Part shown: one piece after another, positions 52,787-61,801 of the stretch
Position numbering within the stretch: position 1 is the first letter of the stretch
How the letters are laid out: each line of letters starts with the position of its first letter
NCBI GenBank assembly: GCA_934351835.1
Contig: CAKRJP010000011.1
Span: forward strand, 1-64,000
From: an uncultured Lachnospiraceae bacterium
GTDB lineage: Bacteria > Bacillota > Clostridia > Lachnospirales > Lachnospiraceae
DNA length: 64,000 nucleotides
Reading direction: 5' to 3'
The notes under the pieces: model-generated
What the model was told of the DNA's origin: nothing
Database searches by the model: none
What the model saw: only the letters and a program-made list of their open reading frames with translations
Program-made: the position numbers and the translations under genes

Positions 52787-55102
52787 TTATTCCACCTCCT
52801 TAAGTGCATCTTTCAGTTCTTTCTCAGACAACTGAGAAGATGCGATCTGATAATATGCATCGCAGTTTCGTAACAGTTCTTCGTGTGTTCCACGTCCTAC
52901 GATCTTGCCGTCTTCCAATACCAGGATCTGTTCTGCGTGGAGAATCGTACTGATCCTCTGTGCAACAATGATCACCGTACTGTTACTGGTCTTTGCTTTT
53001 AATGCACTTCTGAGCGTTACATCCGTCTTGTAATCCAGTGCCGAGAAACTGTCATCAAATATATATATATCTGGATGTTTTGCAATGGCTCTTGCAATCG
53101 ACAGACGTTGTTTCTGTCCGCCGGATACGTTGGCTCCACCCTGTGAAATCGGGCTCTTGTATTTTTCCGGTTTCTCGTCAATGAATTCTGTTGCCTGTGC
53201 GATCTGTGCAGCTTCTATCATTTCTGCCTCGCTGCCATCTGAATTTCCATATAAAATATTCGAAGCAATATCTCCGGAAAATAAGATTCCTTTCTGTGGA
53301 ACATATCCCAATTTTGCACGAAGGTCATGCTGTGTGATCTCACGGATATCCATTCCGTCAATCTCAATCTTACCATCGGTTACATCGTAAAATCTCGGAA
53401 TCAGATTTACCAATGTAGACTTACCACATCCGGTACTTCCGATGATCGCGGTAGTCTGTCCCGGTTTTGCCGTAAAAGTGATATCATCCAGTACATTTTC
53501 TTCGGCACCTGGATAACGGAAGGATACATGATCAAATCTCACCTCACCATGTCCACCCTCCGGAAGTTTCTTGCATTCTTTCGCATCGTGGATCAGAGTC
53601 TCACTCTTTAATACTTCATCCACACGTTCTGCAGAAACAGCTGCTCTCGGGAGCATAATGGAAATCATACATAACATTAAGAATGCCATAATGATCTGCA
53701 TTGCATACTGGATAAATGCCATCATATCTCCTACCTGCATGACTCCGTCGTTGACGCTGTGGCTTCCTACCCATACGATCAGAAGTGTCAGTGTATTCAT
53801 GATCAGCATCATCGCCGGCATCATAAATGTCATGGCACGGTTTACAAACAGATTTGTCTTTGTCAGATCTTTATTTGCCTGATCAAAACGTTTCTCTTCA
53901 TATTCTTCTGTACTGAATGCACGGATAACCGGAAGTCCCGTTAAAATCTCACGGCTGACTAAGTTTAATCGGTCAACCTGTTTCTGCACAATCTTAAACT
54001 TCGGTATAACCACGGTAAACAGGATAATGATTAATAATAAAATTGCCCCAACACCTACACCCAATACCCATGACATATCTGCATTAGTGTGGAAAACTTT
54101 CCACAGACCACCCACTGCCATAACTGGTGCGTAAAGTACCATTCGAAGCAACATAACAACCAGAAGCTGTACCTGCTGGATATCATTAGTACTTCTGGTG
54201 ATCAGAGATGCTGTTGAAAAATGATCAAACTCTGCGTTGGAGAATCCGACAACCTTGTGGAATACATCTCTTCGAAGTCCACGACCGATCGCCGCTCCGA
54301 CTCTGGAGGCCATCAGACCTACCAGAATGCTTGCAAACATTCCCAGTGCAGCCAATGCCAGCATCTTTCCACCTGTCTTTAAAATGTACTGATAACATCT
54401 GGCATCCGTATCTACACCTATCTTCTCATAAAAGGTCTTCACTGCAGAAGATGCTGCCTGCTCCATAATAGAATCTGGCATGTCATCTAATTTATCTTCA
54501 ATCTGCTCTAATGCTTTGTCTCTTGCAGTGTCATCCATGGCACCAAAGATATCATAAATCGTCATATCATCCACGGCAGCAATCTGTTTGTCGATTTGCT
54601 CCTGCATCTGGCTCTCAACCGGCTCCATCGCCTGGGCTTTCATCTGAGACTGCATCTGCTCCTTCATCTGACTCTTCATCTGATCTTCCATCTTCATGGT
54701 GGTGTCACTTCCTGAGTCAAATCCAGATACCAGCATCATTGGTTTTTCCAAGCTCTCTGCCAGTTGTTCCATCTGGTCATCATCTTTTTTCACGGATGAT
54801 TTTAACTGCATTACAATTCCATCATAATCATAGTCACCGGATTTCTTCGATGCTTCCTCATAAGCATCCTTCACCAGTTTCTGGTCATCCGATGACATAA
54901 ATAACAACAAATGCTCGTAATCTTCTTTGCCGATCACATCCGGCACCTTTTCATCAATACCGCTCAACTGTATTCCCACATTTACAATGTCGGAAGTATA
55001 AGTCGGCAGTGACAGATCACAGTATGCCTGCACGATCAGCACACAGAAAATTACAACAATCCAGCCAATATAGGCTTTCATAAATCCAAATAATTTTCTC
55101 AT
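52787..55102 (-). CDS. ABC exporter half-transporter with large extracellular insert, first gene
   Basis: 771 residues. Helix 1 is near 10-30 and helix 2 only near 245-265; the roughly 200 residues between are predicted outside the cell and include a stretch of Q-M-K-S-Q-M-K-E-Q-M-Q repeats near 145-170. The ATPase domain has Walker A G-S-T-G-C-G-K-S, signature V-S-G-G-Q-K-Q and Walker B I-F-D-D-S-F-S-A-L, where aspartate replaces the catalytic glutamate, as is common in one half of heterodimeric exporters. AAAGGAATT precedes the start. Regulated by the MarR gene just upstream. Confidence 0.9.
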   Translation of the reverse strand: MRKLFGFMKAYIGWIVVIFCVLIVQAYCDLSLPTYTSDIVNVGIQLSGIDEKVPDVIGKEDYEHLLLFMSSDDQKLVKDAYEEASKKSGDYDYDGIVMQLKSSVKKDDDQMEQLAESLEKPMMLVSGFDSGSDTTMKMEDQMKSQMKEQMQSQMKAQAMEPVESQMQEQIDKQIAAVDDMTIYDIFGAMDDTARDKALEQIEDKLDDMPDSIMEQAASSAVKTFYEKIGVDTDARCYQYILKTGGKMLALAALGMFASILVGLMASRVGAAIGRGLRRDVFHKVVGFSNAEFDHFSTASLITRSTNDIQQVQLLVVMLLRMVLYAPVMAVGGLWKVFHTNADMSWVLGVGVGAILLLIIILFTVVIPKFKIVQKQVDRLNLVSREILTGLPVIRAFSTEEYEEKRFDQANKDLTKTNLFVNRAMTFMMPAMMLIMNTLTLLIVWVGSHSVNDGVMQVGDMMAFIQYAMQIIMAFLMLCMISIMLPRAAVSAERVDEVLKSETLIHDAKECKKLPEGGHGEVRFDHVSFRYPGAEENVLDDITFTAKPGQTTAIIGSTGCGKSTLVNLIPRFYDVTDGKIEIDGMDIREITQHDLRAKLGYVPQKGILFSGDIASNILYGNSDGSEAEMIEAAQIAQATEFIDEKPEKYKSPISQGGANVSGGQKQRLSIARAIAKHPDIYIFDDSFSALDYKTDVTLRSALKAKTSNSTVIIVAQRISTILHAEQILVLEDGKIVGRGTHEELLRNCDAYYQIASSQLSEKELKDALKEVE

Positions 55103-55126
55103 GTTTAGTAATTCCTTTCCAGTCTT

Positions 55127-55642
55127 TTATTCAAACGAAGATGGTGGTGGCGGCATCTTATTCGGCCACGTCTTCTTCATAACTTCACATACATCCATTC
55201 CTTCAAATTCTTTCAGATCCATTAGATTATCACGCATCTGAACCAACAGTCTTCGAAACAATAATCGTTCCTCCGTGGAAATCCCCCGATACAGCCGATC
55301 TTCCGACAACACCAGATTCTGTTTCAACTTCTCCAGACACTCTCGTCCGGAATCTGTAAGAAAAATGTGCATCCGCCTCTGATCTTTGTCATCTGCTACT
55401 TTCTGTACATATCCCATATGCTCCAGTTTCTGGATTGCCACAGTCATCGAAGGTGGGGTAATTCCCATTTTAGACGCCAACTGTCTTCCCGTCAGTCCAT
55501 CCTTCTTCGACAATATAAACATAATCCCTATCTGTCCCGGTTTTAAACCCATTCTGGATAAGTATTTTTCCGCATGGTATCTGGACAAATTCAATAATTG
55601 ATGAAACATCATGATATCTTCCATATGTCCGTTTTTTTCCAA
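55127..55642 (-). CDS. MarR-family regulator of the exporter
   Basis: 171 residues. The winged helix is clear: T-G-R-Q-L-A-S-K-M-G-I-T-P-P-S-M-T-V-A-I, then D-D-K-D-Q-R-R-M-H-I-F-L-T. The start is probably the TTG at 55642, eight bases after AGGAGGTG; an ATG 18 bases downstream has a poorer site. It is first in the operon with the two exporter genes and is preceded by a palindrome overlapping its promoter, so autoregulation and drug-type induction are likely. Confidence 0.9.
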   Translation of the reverse strand: MEKNGHMEDIMMFHQLLNLSRYHAEKYLSRMGLKPGQIGIMFILSKKDGLTGRQLASKMGITPPSMTVAIQKLEHMGYVQKVADDKDQRRMHIFLTDSGRECLEKLKQNLVLSEDRLYRGISTEERLLFRRLLVQMRDNLMDLKEFEGMDVCEVMKKTWPNKMPPPPSSFE

Positions 55643-55692
55643 CTCCTATTCACCTCCTGAACACTATCGAATCCCAAAACGACACTCAATTA

Positions 55693-55739
55693 GTTAGATA
55701 TCTAACGGTTATCTTAGTTATTTTGCTTGATTTTGTCAA
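55693..55739 (-). promoter_or_regulatory. MarR-operon promoter with palindromic operator
   Basis: On the minus strand TTGACA (55739-55734) and TAAGAT (55716-55711) are 17 bases apart. A perfect 14-bp palindrome, GTTAGATATCTAAC, lies at 55693-55706, covering the start of transcription. MarR dimers bind palindromes of this kind. Confidence 0.75.
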
Positions 55740-55793
55740 TGTAATTTATATATTTTTTATATTTTTTTGGCTATATTGGCTAAATATAATTAA

Positions 55794-55880
55794 TCAATCT
55801 AATTGTATGTGATCACCAGGATTCATAGCAAGCTCAGACTTTGGCTCATTATCTAACAAAATAAGAGCCAGATTATCCAT
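55794..55880 (-). CDS. Possible 28-residue small ORF
   Basis: After the MBL-fold gene an ATG at 55880 with GAGAGGGTCAG upstream opens 28 codons (M-D-N-L-A-L-I-L-L-D-N-E-P-K, ending P-G-D-H-I-Q-L-D). It sits between the MBL stop and the MarR promoter. No family is recognised and it may be chance. Confidence 0.25.
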   Translation of the reverse strand: MDNLALILLDNEPKSELAMNPGDHIQLD

Positions 55881-55907
55881 CTGACCCTCTCTTGTTCCTA
55901 TATTACT

Positions 55908-57098
55908 TTAATAACATTTTTTACAAGCTTCCATCCCCATAGACACTGCCTGCTCTTTTGTCACCTGTTTGGCATTATCCGGATTCATCCGTCCACAGTT
56001 ATTAATCCGATGATATTTCGATCCGGTCGCCGAAATCCATACCATATCATTTGTATTATCCTGACTCTGAGATGAAGCAGCCGCAGCAGATACCGCCTGC
56101 GATTCCTGCATCTGAGATGACTGTGAGGAATTCTGAGAAGTTTCCATCTGCTTTGATTTGGCAGAACCGGACACTTTCGTTCCGCTGTCATTCTCATCTC
56201 CCGGAGTATAGTCATTACATGGATCCTCACTCCACTTCAAAGTATTTCCATCACTTACAACGGTGATCGTTCCCTGCTTATCCGTCCGGTACACCTTGAT
56301 TTCCATGCTTTCCAGTTTATCCATGGTATCTTTATCCGGATGTCCGTATTTATTATTCACACCGCAACTTATGACTGCATATTCCGGTACGGTCTTCTGC
56401 AAAAAGTCCCAGGAGGTCGCCGTTGCTGAACCATGATGTCCCGGAACGAGCACATCACATTCCAGATCTATTCCGGTGTTACACATAGCACTCTCACTGG
56501 CGTGTTCCGCATCCCCTGTAAATACAAAACTGTTATCACCATTTTCCAGCTTGATCGCTACGGAATTATTATTGCTGCCCTTTTTGTCAATCGTGGAAGG
56601 TGCAAGTATCGTAAATTTTCCGCTTCCGAAAGTAAACGTCTCTCCAACAGCCGGATGCTCCATCTTAAGGTCATCCGCCTTTACTGCTTTAATAAAAGAT
56701 TTATATAGCTTACTGTCATGTTCATAATCACTGGAAATTACATGCTTAACGTCGAAAGCTTTCAGGCATCCGATCAGTCCCGCCATGTGATCAGCATCAT
56801 AATGACTGCTGATCAGATAATCTATGCTCTTTACATTCTGCTTCTTCAGATAAGATACCACAAAACTGGACGTCTTACGGTCTCCACCGTCATAAATCAT
56901 GGTCTTGCCTTCCGACTGCACCAGTATCGAAAGTCCCTGACCGACATCCAGAAAATGTACTGTCATCTCGCCATTTTGAGTCACCATAGTATCTGCCGCT
57001 GAAACCGTCTGCATTTCCTGCATGCCAGCTGTTCCTGACAAAAACATACTAATTATTAATAAAAGGCTGAGCCAGCATCTTATTATTCTTTTCTTCAT
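55908..57098 (-). CDS. Secreted MBL-fold hydrolase (ComEC C-terminal type)
   Basis: 396 residues. A signal peptide (K-K-R-I-I-R-C-W then a hydrophobic stretch, cut near residue 33) leads to a metallo-beta-lactamase fold: L-D-V-G-Q-G-L-S, Y-D-G-G-D, S-S-H-Y-D-A-D-H, F-T-G-D-A-E and P-G-H-H-G-S. This matches the MBL domain of ComEC, which may cut DNA. A Ser/Gln-rich linker follows, then a short C-terminal module Y-H-R-I-N-N-C-G-R-M and A-C-K-K-C-Y with metal-like cysteines. AGGAACAA precedes the start. It lies 22 bases after dtd. Confidence 0.85.
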   Translation of the reverse strand: MKKRIIRCWLSLLLIISMFLSGTAGMQEMQTVSAADTMVTQNGEMTVHFLDVGQGLSILVQSEGKTMIYDGGDRKTSSFVVSYLKKQNVKSIDYLISSHYDADHMAGLIGCLKAFDVKHVISSDYEHDSKLYKSFIKAVKADDLKMEHPAVGETFTFGSGKFTILAPSTIDKKGSNNNSVAIKLENGDNSFVFTGDAEHASESAMCNTGIDLECDVLVPGHHGSATATSWDFLQKTVPEYAVISCGVNNKYGHPDKDTMDKLESMEIKVYRTDKQGTITVVSDGNTLKWSEDPCNDYTPGDENDSGTKVSGSAKSKQMETSQNSSQSSQMQESQAVSAAAASSQSQDNTNDMVWISATGSKYHRINNCGRMNPDNAKQVTKEQAVSMGMEACKKCY

Positions 57099-57120
57099 TT
57101 GTTCCTACAACCTGTCCTTC

Positions 57121-57567
57121 TTACAACTTATCCGAATCCAGTACAATCGTAAACGGTCCATCATTCACCAGACTTACTTTCATGTCCGCTCCGAAACTTC
57201 CTTTTTCCACAACCGGCACAGATTCTTTACATTTTGCAATGATGTACTCATACATCTCATTTGCCATGTCCGGCGCGCCCGCCTCAATAAAACTCGGACG
57301 ATTCCCTTTTTTACAATTTGCATACAATGTAAACTGCGAGATCAGCAAAAGTTCTCCACCGACCGCATCTAATGAAAGATTGGTCTTTCCATTTTCATCC
57401 TCAAAAATCCTAAGACCGATCATCTTTTTTATCATCTTATCTGCTATTTCTTTTGTATCACTGTCACTGACTCCGATCAGTACCATGAATCCTTTTCCGA
57501 TCTGACCGATCACTTCCCCATCTACTTCTACTTTGCTTTCTATTACTCTTTGAATTACAAATCTCAT
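57121..57567 (-). CDS. dtd: D-aminoacyl-tRNA deacylase
   Basis: 148 residues, full-length DTD. The active-site motif S-Q-F-T-L and the Gly-cisPro-type motif region E-A-G-A-P with N-x-P-F-T (N-D-G-P-F-T) near the C terminus are visible, as is M-R-F-V-I-Q-R-V at the start. It frees tRNA charged with D-amino acids or glycine by mistake. It starts one base after the DMT transporter stop, so the two are co-transcribed. Confidence 0.95.
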   Translation of the reverse strand: MRFVIQRVIESKVEVDGEVIGQIGKGFMVLIGVSDSDTKEIADKMIKKMIGLRIFEDENGKTNLSLDAVGGELLLISQFTLYANCKKGNRPSFIEAGAPDMANEMYEYIIAKCKESVPVVEKGSFGADMKVSLVNDGPFTIVLDSDKL

Positions 57568-57568
57568 A

Positions 57569-58507
57569 TCAGACTTCTATCTCCTTCTTCTTTTTATCCG
57601 GCAGCTGTGCCAGTATAATTGCCACAAACATCAATATGCATCCCCATGCTTCTCTGGCAGATAACGTCTCATGCAGAATCACCCAGCCTGCCAGTACTGA
57701 AAATGTAGACTCCAGGCTCATGAGAAGGGATGCAATCGTTGGGTTCATGCCTGCCTGTCCAATAATCTGGAAAGTATACCCAACCGCGCATGACAGTACG
57801 CCTGCATATAAAATCGGTATCTTTGCCAGCATTATCGCATGAATATCAGGACTTTCCCACAGAAACATGCACGGAAGAGACAGTAATCCACATACCAGAA
57901 ACTGAATACAGGACATCTTCACACCGTCCACTTTCGGCGAAAAATAGTCAATAACCAGAATATGTATGGAAAATACCAATGCACATGCAAAAACATAGCT
58001 ATCTCCTCTGCCAATAGAAAATCCTTCTTTAATGCAGAGAAAATAAAGCCCTGTCAATGCCAGCACTACTGCCAGCCAAACCTTCCAGCCGACTTTTTTA
58101 TGAAAGAAAATCCCAAGCACCGGCACAAAGATTATATAAAAGGCTGTAATAAATCCTGCTTTTCCTGCGGAAGTATACTGAATGCCCATCTGCTGCAGAC
58201 TGCTTGCTACAAACAGGCAAATTCCACAAAGGATTCCACCGATCAACAGAGTTTTCCCAGAATTTCCAACATCTGTTTCTGTCACACCTTTTTGATCTAC
58301 TGCTCCTTTTGCAGCCACATTTTCTCCGGCACTCTGTCTTTTTCCCAACAACAAAATACATGGCAGCAGAGCTACTGCCCCGATCAGGCTTCGCACACCG
58401 TTAAATGTAAATGGCTGTACATAGTCCATCCCGACGCTCTGGGCAACAAACGCAGTTCCCCAGATGAACGCCGTCAGTATCAGCATAAATGCATTCTTTG
58501 GTTTCAT
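57569..58507 (-). CDS. EamA/DMT-family transporter
   Basis: 312 residues with about ten hydrophobic helices in two EamA repeats; the first begins L-T-A-F-I-W-G-T-A-F-V and the second ends W-V-I-L-H-E-T-L-S. A short hydrophilic loop near 62-85 separates helices. Substrate of DMT proteins (amino acids, metabolites) cannot be told. AAAGAGGGAAAAT precedes the start. Confidence 0.9.
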   Translation of the reverse strand: MKPKNAFMLILTAFIWGTAFVAQSVGMDYVQPFTFNGVRSLIGAVALLPCILLLGKRQSAGENVAAKGAVDQKGVTETDVGNSGKTLLIGGILCGICLFVASSLQQMGIQYTSAGKAGFITAFYIIFVPVLGIFFHKKVGWKVWLAVVLALTGLYFLCIKEGFSIGRGDSYVFACALVFSIHILVIDYFSPKVDGVKMSCIQFLVCGLLSLPCMFLWESPDIHAIMLAKIPILYAGVLSCAVGYTFQIIGQAGMNPTIASLLMSLESTFSVLAGWVILHETLSAREAWGCILMFVAIILAQLPDKKKKEIEV

Positions 58508-58614
58508 ATTTTCCCTCTTTCTCTCTTCTTTTCTAACACTTTAACTTATAAAAGTCTATCACAAGATTCGACATCTTTCAACAAAATGGCTCTGCCTTTG
58601 GCTCGTCGCCATAT

Positions 58615-58658
58615 AAAAAACGCCACCCACGAAATCTTATATCTCATGGGCAGCGCCT
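58615..58658 (-). terminator. Terminator after the 4-hydroxybutyryl-CoA dehydratase-like gene
   Basis: On the minus strand a 15-bp stem with four G-U pairs (58641-58655 with 58621-58635) is followed by six T residues, 35 bases after the stop codon. Confidence 0.75.
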
Positions 58659-58690
58659 TTATTATCCGTCTACTTCATACAATATATGTA

Positions 58691-60256
58691 TTATTTCTGA
58701 ACTGTTCTGCGGAAACGCTCCAGCATAGCTCTAGGAGTAGCTGTCTTACGCTCGTATCTTGGGCACTCAACTCCCTCGAATCCAGCAAGGTATTTAGCGA
58801 TCTTCTTCAGCTCTTCAAGATCGTAACGGCTCATCATAGTGATTGTCTCCATCAGAGGTGATCCACCACCGTGTACACCAGCTACGCACTGTGCAGCCTC
58901 GAAAGCGTCACATAATTTATCCTCCATCATACGCATTGTACGATGTGTCTCTTCTGCTGTGTAAGCAGGATTTCTCATGATGTACTTGTTACACAGATCA
59001 GCTGTCTCTGGATCGTAGAAGCTTTCCTCTGTTGGAAGAGAAGCACATACACCACCAGTAAGGTCAGCAAGGATCTCATACTCATGATAGATGTTGTGTC
59101 CGGCAAGACGACGTCCGGCATTTGTTAAGATCTCATCCGGTACATACTGTCCGCTTGGGAACTGAATTGCACGGTAAGCGGAAGCCTGACCAGCTGCAAA
59201 TACAAGTTCTGCTGTTCCGATGATATCACAAAGTTTTTCTCTTACGTGAGATGCTCCGGCGATATCGTTAACGTCAGCTACTAATGCTGCCTGAGAAGCG
59301 ATAACTTCTGAAACGGCTGTCTTACATCCTGTGTAAGAATGACGATGATAGTGAGCGAACATCAGTGCAAGGTATCCTGCATACTGAAGTACGTCTGGCT
59401 GATCCATACCATTTAAGAAGATTCTGTCTTCTGGTACGAATACATCATCAAAAATTGTAAGAGACTCAACGTCACCATTCTGGTTGAATGGAGCCTGGAT
59501 GTGTTTTCTCTTATGATGAACTCCTGGAAGTCCCATTAATTTGATTCCATCCCAGTCAGCTGGTAATGCGAAGCAGATAGCGTAAGCTTCATCGCCAGGG
59601 CCCATGAATTTTGTAGGTGTAGCAATGATCTCATCTACGTATGGAGCACATGAGTTACAGATCTTAGCTCCTCTTACGATAGCACCTTTACATGGTTTTC
59701 CGTCGATACCGATACCATCAACATTGTTCTCTACTACGTGTAAGAACATATCCGGATCTGGCTGCATATGAGCTCTCTTATATTTAGCGTTACGGCTTCC
59801 CTTAACGTCTGTCTGTGCACAGTTACAGATCAGGTCGTACTTCTGGCAATACTCAAGGTATTTGATGAAGTTCTGATAGTAGTGTGTTCCACAGGCTTCG
59901 TCACAGTCGTAAGATACAGCTGAAATAGCGTTCAATGCATCAGAACCCATACATCTCTGCATACATCCACCTACGTGATGACATACAAGACGAGTCATTA
60001 ACTGTTTCTTTAATAAGTCATCTTTTGACTGATGGATATGTGTTGAACGGTTGATTGTCTCTCCTGTGATATGAGAAGTAGCTGTACATACATCAGCGTA
60101 CTCTGGATCGTTAGCCATTTTGTAGCACTGCTCCATTACCCAGAAACCACCTTTGATCCAGTCTCCTTCACGTTTCAGTTTCTTTCCATCGATGTAGATG
60201 TTTGGTTTCATTTTGCTCATTCTTTCAAGATAAGCTTCATAGGTTCCAACTCCCAT
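58691..60256 (-). CDS. 4-hydroxybutyryl-CoA dehydratase-like flavoprotein
   Basis: 521 residues of the 4-hydroxyphenylacetate 3-hydroxylase superfamily. The [4Fe-4S] ligands of 4-hydroxybutyryl-CoA dehydratase are present: C98-x3-C102 (G-C-M-Q-R-C) and H304-x6-C311 (H-R-H-S-Y-T-G-C). That enzyme makes crotonyl-CoA from 4-hydroxybutyryl-CoA and also isomerises vinylacetyl-CoA. The chain is about 30 residues longer than the C. aminobutyricum enzyme (490) with some 13 extra residues between the two ligand pairs, so the substrate may differ. AGAAGGAGG precedes the ATG. Two AraC regulators lie upstream. Confidence 0.82.
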   Translation of the reverse strand: MGVGTYEAYLERMSKMKPNIYIDGKKLKREGDWIKGGFWVMEQCYKMANDPEYADVCTATSHITGETINRSTHIHQSKDDLLKKQLMTRLVCHHVGGCMQRCMGSDALNAISAVSYDCDEACGTHYYQNFIKYLEYCQKYDLICNCAQTDVKGSRNAKYKRAHMQPDPDMFLHVVENNVDGIGIDGKPCKGAIVRGAKICNSCAPYVDEIIATPTKFMGPGDEAYAICFALPADWDGIKLMGLPGVHHKRKHIQAPFNQNGDVESLTIFDDVFVPEDRIFLNGMDQPDVLQYAGYLALMFAHYHRHSYTGCKTAVSEVIASQAALVADVNDIAGASHVREKLCDIIGTAELVFAAGQASAYRAIQFPSGQYVPDEILTNAGRRLAGHNIYHEYEILADLTGGVCASLPTEESFYDPETADLCNKYIMRNPAYTAEETHRTMRMMEDKLCDAFEAAQCVAGVHGGGSPLMETITMMSRYDLEELKKIAKYLAGFEGVECPRYERKTATPRAMLERFRRTVQK

Positions 60257-60408
60257 TTTTCAAATCCTCCTTCTCTTGTTTAAAAAAGTAAATTTTTCCA
60301 CAGACACTTCTTTGTCTTGAGATTAGTATAGGAGATTTGAGCAGGGTCTGTATATTAAAATTCTACGGTTTTTATCAAATTTTACGGTTTTTTATAGAAT
60401 TTATACTA

Positions 60409-61542
60409 TCATTTACGGAGAGAAGTTTCAAATGACAGCTCTTTTACACGATTTCTGTCTTTATAATGTTTTGGCGTCTCACCTGTAATTTCTTTGAAAA
60501 CCCGGCCAAAATATGCCTGCGAACTGTAGGATAAAAAGTTAGCCACTGCCGCTACATCTAACTCTGAATATTTCAGGATATTCTGTGCTGCACCGATTTT
60601 CTCACGGTTAATATAATGTACCAGCGTTTCTCCTGTCTTTTCTTTAAAAACTGCTGATACATAGTTCGGGCTTCTTCCTATATAGTCCGCAATATCACCG
60701 ACAGTAATCTTCTCTTTATAATGTGCCAGCACATACTGTCTGCACTGCTCGATCATGTTATTATTCGATTCGGCCTTCTTCTCATCCCTGACCATCTGGG
60801 TGTATCGATTAAATACGCTGCAGATCCATCCGTACATCTGGCTGACCGTCGGTATCTTATCTACCTGTTTCATCATGGTACTTGAAAAATCATAAGCCAT
60901 CGTGGACGGCACTCCCCCACGGATTGCCGCACGGCTGGCCATAGCGATCGCTGTGATTGCTACATTTCTATAATGAATCAAAATATCCGGAGATGTCCGT
61001 TTAAATGTCTGGATAAATCCACGCTCCAGAAATTCATGTACCTTTGCACGATCTCCATTTTCAATCGCTGTGATAAACTCCTGTTCATCATGGAAAGAAG
61101 TATGGACAGCCGGCACTCTGTCAAGCTCAATAACGTCCTGGATACGGCTTTCATTTTCATCAAAATGCACCCCATGCTTCACCAGGATATCCTTCTGGTA
61201 AACATCCCGGTCAAACAAAATCCGATCTGCAATCTCTAAAAACGCCAGAAGTTTAACCAACATATCGCCACTAAGAATCTCTGTAACAAAATAAGAATTT
61301 TCATCTTCTTCAATAATCCCCATCAGATCTCCATTGTTACCTTCCCAGATAATCGGAGCCTTAAAATGCTCTTCATGCATAATCCGCAAAATTTCTTCTT
61401 CGCCTTCTTCTGTCAGCTTCTTTTTTTCTGTAAACAGCACATATTTTTCCAGCATATTTAATTCTCCATCCAGATGATAGAGATTAATCTCCGATAAAGT
61501 AACAATCCGCTGTAATCTTTCCGATCTGGATTGCTTACGCAT
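60409..61542 (-). CDS. AraC-family regulator, copy 1
   Basis: 377 residues. The C-terminal 100 residues are an AraC double HTH (V-G-D-I-A-D-Y-I-G-R-S-P-N-Y-V-S and F-L-S-Y-S-S-Q-A-Y-F-G-R-V-F-K-E). The N-terminal 250 residues are a less known sensor region with A-I-R-G-G-V-P. It is strongly similar along its whole length to the protein encoded 260 bases upstream. GGAGATGGTGGC precedes the start. It lies 152 bases upstream of the dehydratase-like gene and may control it. Confidence 0.92.
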   Translation of the reverse strand: MRKQSRSERLQRIVTLSEINLYHLDGELNMLEKYVLFTEKKKLTEEGEEEILRIMHEEHFKAPIIWEGNNGDLMGIIEEDENSYFVTEILSGDMLVKLLAFLEIADRILFDRDVYQKDILVKHGVHFDENESRIQDVIELDRVPAVHTSFHDEQEFITAIENGDRAKVHEFLERGFIQTFKRTSPDILIHYRNVAITAIAMASRAAIRGGVPSTMAYDFSSTMMKQVDKIPTVSQMYGWICSVFNRYTQMVRDEKKAESNNNMIEQCRQYVLAHYKEKITVGDIADYIGRSPNYVSAVFKEKTGETLVHYINREKIGAAQNILKYSELDVAAVANFLSYSSQAYFGRVFKEITGETPKHYKDRNRVKELSFETSLRK

Positions 61543-61615
61543 GCCACCATCTCCATTTCCATAAATTTATATATAAGAAAAAGTCACTTTGAAAACTTTA
61601 TTATATCTCTAAAAA

Positions 61616-61655
61616 ACAAAAATGCCACCCGGATTATGGCTGATCCAGATGGTAT
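61616..61655 (-). terminator. Terminator between the two AraC-type genes
   Basis: On the minus strand a ten-base stem with G-U pairs, around a loop containing CAGCCATA, is followed by TTTTTG and a second T-run. It follows AraC copy 2 and suggests separate transcription of copy 1. The rest of the 259-base gap is AT-rich. Confidence 0.6.
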
Positions 61656-61801
61656 CTTTGCTACCTTAAAACACGATGAATTATTATGTAGTAAAAACTT
61701 TTAAGCTTGTACTGTCTGTATTCTAATCCATCTACAGCCTTTAATTATATCGCAATCCTCTGATTTTTATCGTTTTTCTCAGTTTTGAGAGCTTTTTTCA
61801 T

